Below are positions 15,524 through 17,076 of a stretch of 17,076 nucleotides of DNA, one piece after another; the first letter of the stretch is position 1, and every line of letters begins with the position of its first letter. The notes under the pieces are model-generated. The model saw only the letters and a program-made list of their open reading frames with translations, made no database searches and was not told the origin of the DNA. The translations under genes were made by a program, and so were the position numbers. The DNA is from Bacteroidota bacterium (GTDB lineage: Bacteria > Bacteroidota > Bacteroidia > Bacteroidales > VadinHA17). The stretch spans positions 1 through 17,076 of the forward strand of contig JADFUQ010000116.1 in assembly GCA_015222065.1 (NCBI GenBank). The letters are read 5' to 3'.

Positions 15524-16834
15524 TTATCCTCTCTTTTCCTTAACGATAGTTTTTACAGCGTTCACAAATTTATCCAGCTCCCGGGTTGTTGTATATAGAT
15601 TAGGAGTAACTCTTATTCCGTGAATATTCTCCCAATCAATAACAATTGTGTAAATCTTATATTTGTTAAGCAGCGCTGTCTGTATATCGGCGGGGTTAAT
15701 TCCATCAATGGCAAAATTTCCTAAACCGCAGGCATATTCAGGCTTAAAAGAGGTAAAGAATTTGGCACCTGTTATTTCATTTATGCCGTTCATCCAGTAG
15801 TTTTTCAGATACCTGAGTCTCTCTTCTTTCCTTTTCGACCCAATCATATAGTGAAAATCTATAGCCTTACCTATTGCCAGCTCAGCCGGGAACGAACGTG
15901 TACCCATAGCTTCAAATTTTGTAATATTATCCGATTCCGGATCGTCCGGGGCTGTGAGAGGCCATATCTTCTTTATCTTGTCTTTCTTAACATAAAGCAT
16001 ACCGGTGCCAAAAGGTGCGTACAGCCACTTATGCAAGCTTGTGCCATAGTAATCAACTTCAGTTTCAGGAATGGTAAATTCGAAATGTGCAAAAGCATGG
16101 GCACCATCGAGCATTACTTCAATACCTCGTTTATGTGCTTCACGTGTTATCTTTTTAGCAGGCAAAATCTGGCCTGTCCAGTTTATTACATGCATTATCT
16201 CAATAATCTTTGTTTTAGAGGTGAATGCATCAACATAAGCCTTAACAATCTGATCATCATCTTCAATAGGCTGGGGTAAGCTGATCCATTTCAGAACAAT
16301 CCCATCCCTTTTTTCCCTCTGTTTCCAGGCATTGATCATATTTGGATAGTCTTGTTTAGTAAGCACCACTTCATCTCCTTTTTGAAGATCAAGTCCGAAA
16401 ATTACAGTCTCCAGCGCTTCAGTTGTATTTCTCTGGATCGCTATCTCTTCAGCAGAACATCCTGCCAGCTTAGCAAGCGATTTTCTAACTGATTCTCTTC
16501 CATCACCAAATACATGCCACATATAATATGCAGGTCCTTCATTACATATACGGTTATAATTTTCAAATGCATCCTGCACTATCTTGGGTTGCGGACAAAC
16601 ACCGCCATTATTCAGGTTCATCATATTTGATGATGAGGTAAAGGAGCGTTGAACCCAGTACCAGAAATCCTCATCAGTAGCTGCCTTCTCTGGTGGCAGA
16701 AGTGAAACACGGTTCAGTGCTTTTTCAGCTTCACGGCCATAAGTGCTTTTAAACATTGAACTTAATGCCAGGGTGCCGGCTGCAGTCAATGAATTTTTCA
16801 GAAATTTTCTCCGGTTTGATTTCATAATAAACAT
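15524..16834 (-). CDS. Tat-exported class V aminotransferase-fold PLP enzyme (isopenicillin N epimerase-like)
   Basis: This 436-residue protein has the fold-type I PLP-enzyme pattern of class V aminotransferases and the isopenicillin N epimerase/cysteine desulfurase-like group. The PLP lysine is K269 in TSLHKWLYAPFG, the cofactor-ring aspartate is D243 in MLDGAHA with H246, and LNNGG (74-78) and GTRSFP with R313 are typical active-site elements. A twin-arginine signal (NRRKFLK at 7-13, followed by a hydrophobic run to about 26) predicts export to the periplasm after folding, which fits a cofactor enzyme. Two starts are possible: M1 (16834) or M4 (16825); M4 gives the more usual MKSNRRKFLK signal. 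The exact reaction and substrate cannot be assigned. It is separated from the ABC-RND cluster by 461 bases, so joint function with it is uncertain. Confidence 0.9.
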   Translation of the reverse strand: MFIMKSNRRKFLKNSLTAAGTLALSSMFKSTYGREAEKALNRVSLLPPEKAATDEDFWYWVQRSFTSSSNMMNLNNGGVCPQPKIVQDAFENYNRICNEGPAYYMWHVFGDGRESVRKSLAKLAGCSAEEIAIQRNTTEALETVIFGLDLQKGDEVVLTKQDYPNMINAWKQREKRDGIVLKWISLPQPIEDDDQIVKAYVDAFTSKTKIIEIMHVINWTGQILPAKKITREAHKRGIEVMLDGAHAFAHFEFTIPETEVDYYGTSLHKWLYAPFGTGMLYVKKDKIKKIWPLTAPDDPESDNITKFEAMGTRSFPAELAIGKAIDFHYMIGSKRKEERLRYLKNYWMNGINEITGAKFFTSFKPEYACGLGNFAIDGINPADIQTALLNKYKIYTIVIDWENIHGIRVTPNLYTTTRELDKFVNAVKTIVKEKRG

Positions 16835-16972
16835 TTTTGTTTTTATAAAAAGTTATCATTGTTCTACTGAATACTTATAATTATTAATCAAATAAAATTA
16901 CCCAATTTCATTATAAAAAGCAAAGAGAAAACGGAAAAGAAGAAGAAAGATATGAGAGGTGAGTATAAGTCT

Positions 16973-17028
16973 GAAGTTTGAAGTTTGAAGAATGTTTGAG
17001 GTTTAAAGTTTGAAGAATGTTTGAGGTT
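16973..17028. repeat. GAAGTTT 7-base array and 23-base direct repeat
   Basis: GAAGTTT is repeated with a period of 7 at 16973-16986. An identical 23-base segment occurs at 16981-17003 and 17006-17028 (offset 25 bases), starting AAGTTTGAAG and ending TTTGAGGTT. No gene overlaps it. Confidence 0.8.
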
Positions 17029-17039
17029 AAGAAAAGAAC

Positions 17040-17076
17040 AGCAACCAGCAACCAGTAACCAGCAACCAGTAACCAG
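17040..17076. repeat. Tandem 7-base array (AGCAACC/AGTAACC), runs to window edge
   Basis: Five complete 7-base units: AGCAACC, AGCAACC, AGTAACC, AGCAACC, AGTAACC, then AG at the edge. Only the third base varies (C or T). The array may continue outside the window. Confidence 0.85.

Noticed and set aside
15351..15623. 90-codon plus-strand open frame in the spacer
   Set aside because: Its first half translates the 7-base repeat array into low-complexity Leu/Tyr/Phe, and its second half lies over the end of the PLP enzyme gene.
17040..17076. Possible CRISPR array at the right edge
   Set aside because: Units are 7 bases long and contiguous, with no unique spacers; this is a simple tandem array.

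Overview
The window looks like chromosomal DNA of a member of the Bacteroidota (Bacteroidales/Marinilabiliales-like). The reasons are AT-rich spacers, start codons without clear Shine-Dalgarno sequences, an ABC-2 permease with a large extracytoplasmic aminopeptidase-like part and a golvesin/Xly-type C-terminal domain, and a lipoprotein adaptor. The lineage is an inference from style and domain content; no marker gene is present. All seven recognisable genes lie on the minus strand, so transcription runs from right to left. I saw no rRNA, tRNA, CRISPR array, transposase or phage gene.

Layout in order of transcription: (1) a Tat-exported class V aminotransferase-fold PLP enzyme (16834-15524); (2) a 461-base spacer with short word-like repeats; (3) an ABC ATPase with a GTG start (15062-14160), overlapping by 4 bases (4) a 1117-residue ABC-2 permease with a degenerate M1-aminopeptidase-like region and a golvesin-like tail (14163-10810); (5) a TolC-type outer membrane factor (10799-9312); (6) a lipoprotein membrane-fusion adaptor (9217-8156); (7) an RND permease (7827-4726); (8) a second RND permease (starts at 4711) whose frame stays open to the left edge of the window and carries, after the normal RND C terminus, six extra membrane segments and a nearly complete ABC ATPase domain.

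The main discovery candidate is gene 8, an RND pump fused in frame to an ABC nucleotide-binding domain (at least 1570 codons). Topology is self-consistent: an even number of added helices puts the ATPase in the cytoplasm. The first strand of the ATPase (with the A-loop Tyr1111) appears to be separated from the rest of the domain by about 180 residues containing four of the helices. The fused ATPase resembles the stand-alone ATPase of gene 3 more than a random ABC domain, including shared stretches around the D-loop and H-loop. The locus therefore combines a complete tripartite RND pump (adaptor, two RND subunits, outer membrane factor) with a two-gene ABC system and a covalent RND-ABC link. 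This suggests an efflux or envelope-remodelling machine in which ATP hydrolysis and RND transport are coupled or co-regulated.

The spacers form a second theme. Nearly all contain short tandem arrays with a 7-base period but a different 7-base word in each spacer (CAAAAAA, CTGCCAA/TTGCCAA, AAAGAGC, CAGTCTA, TTCATTA/CTTCTTA, GAAGTTT, AGCAACC). The shared period with unshared words is unusual and is not explained by any gene.
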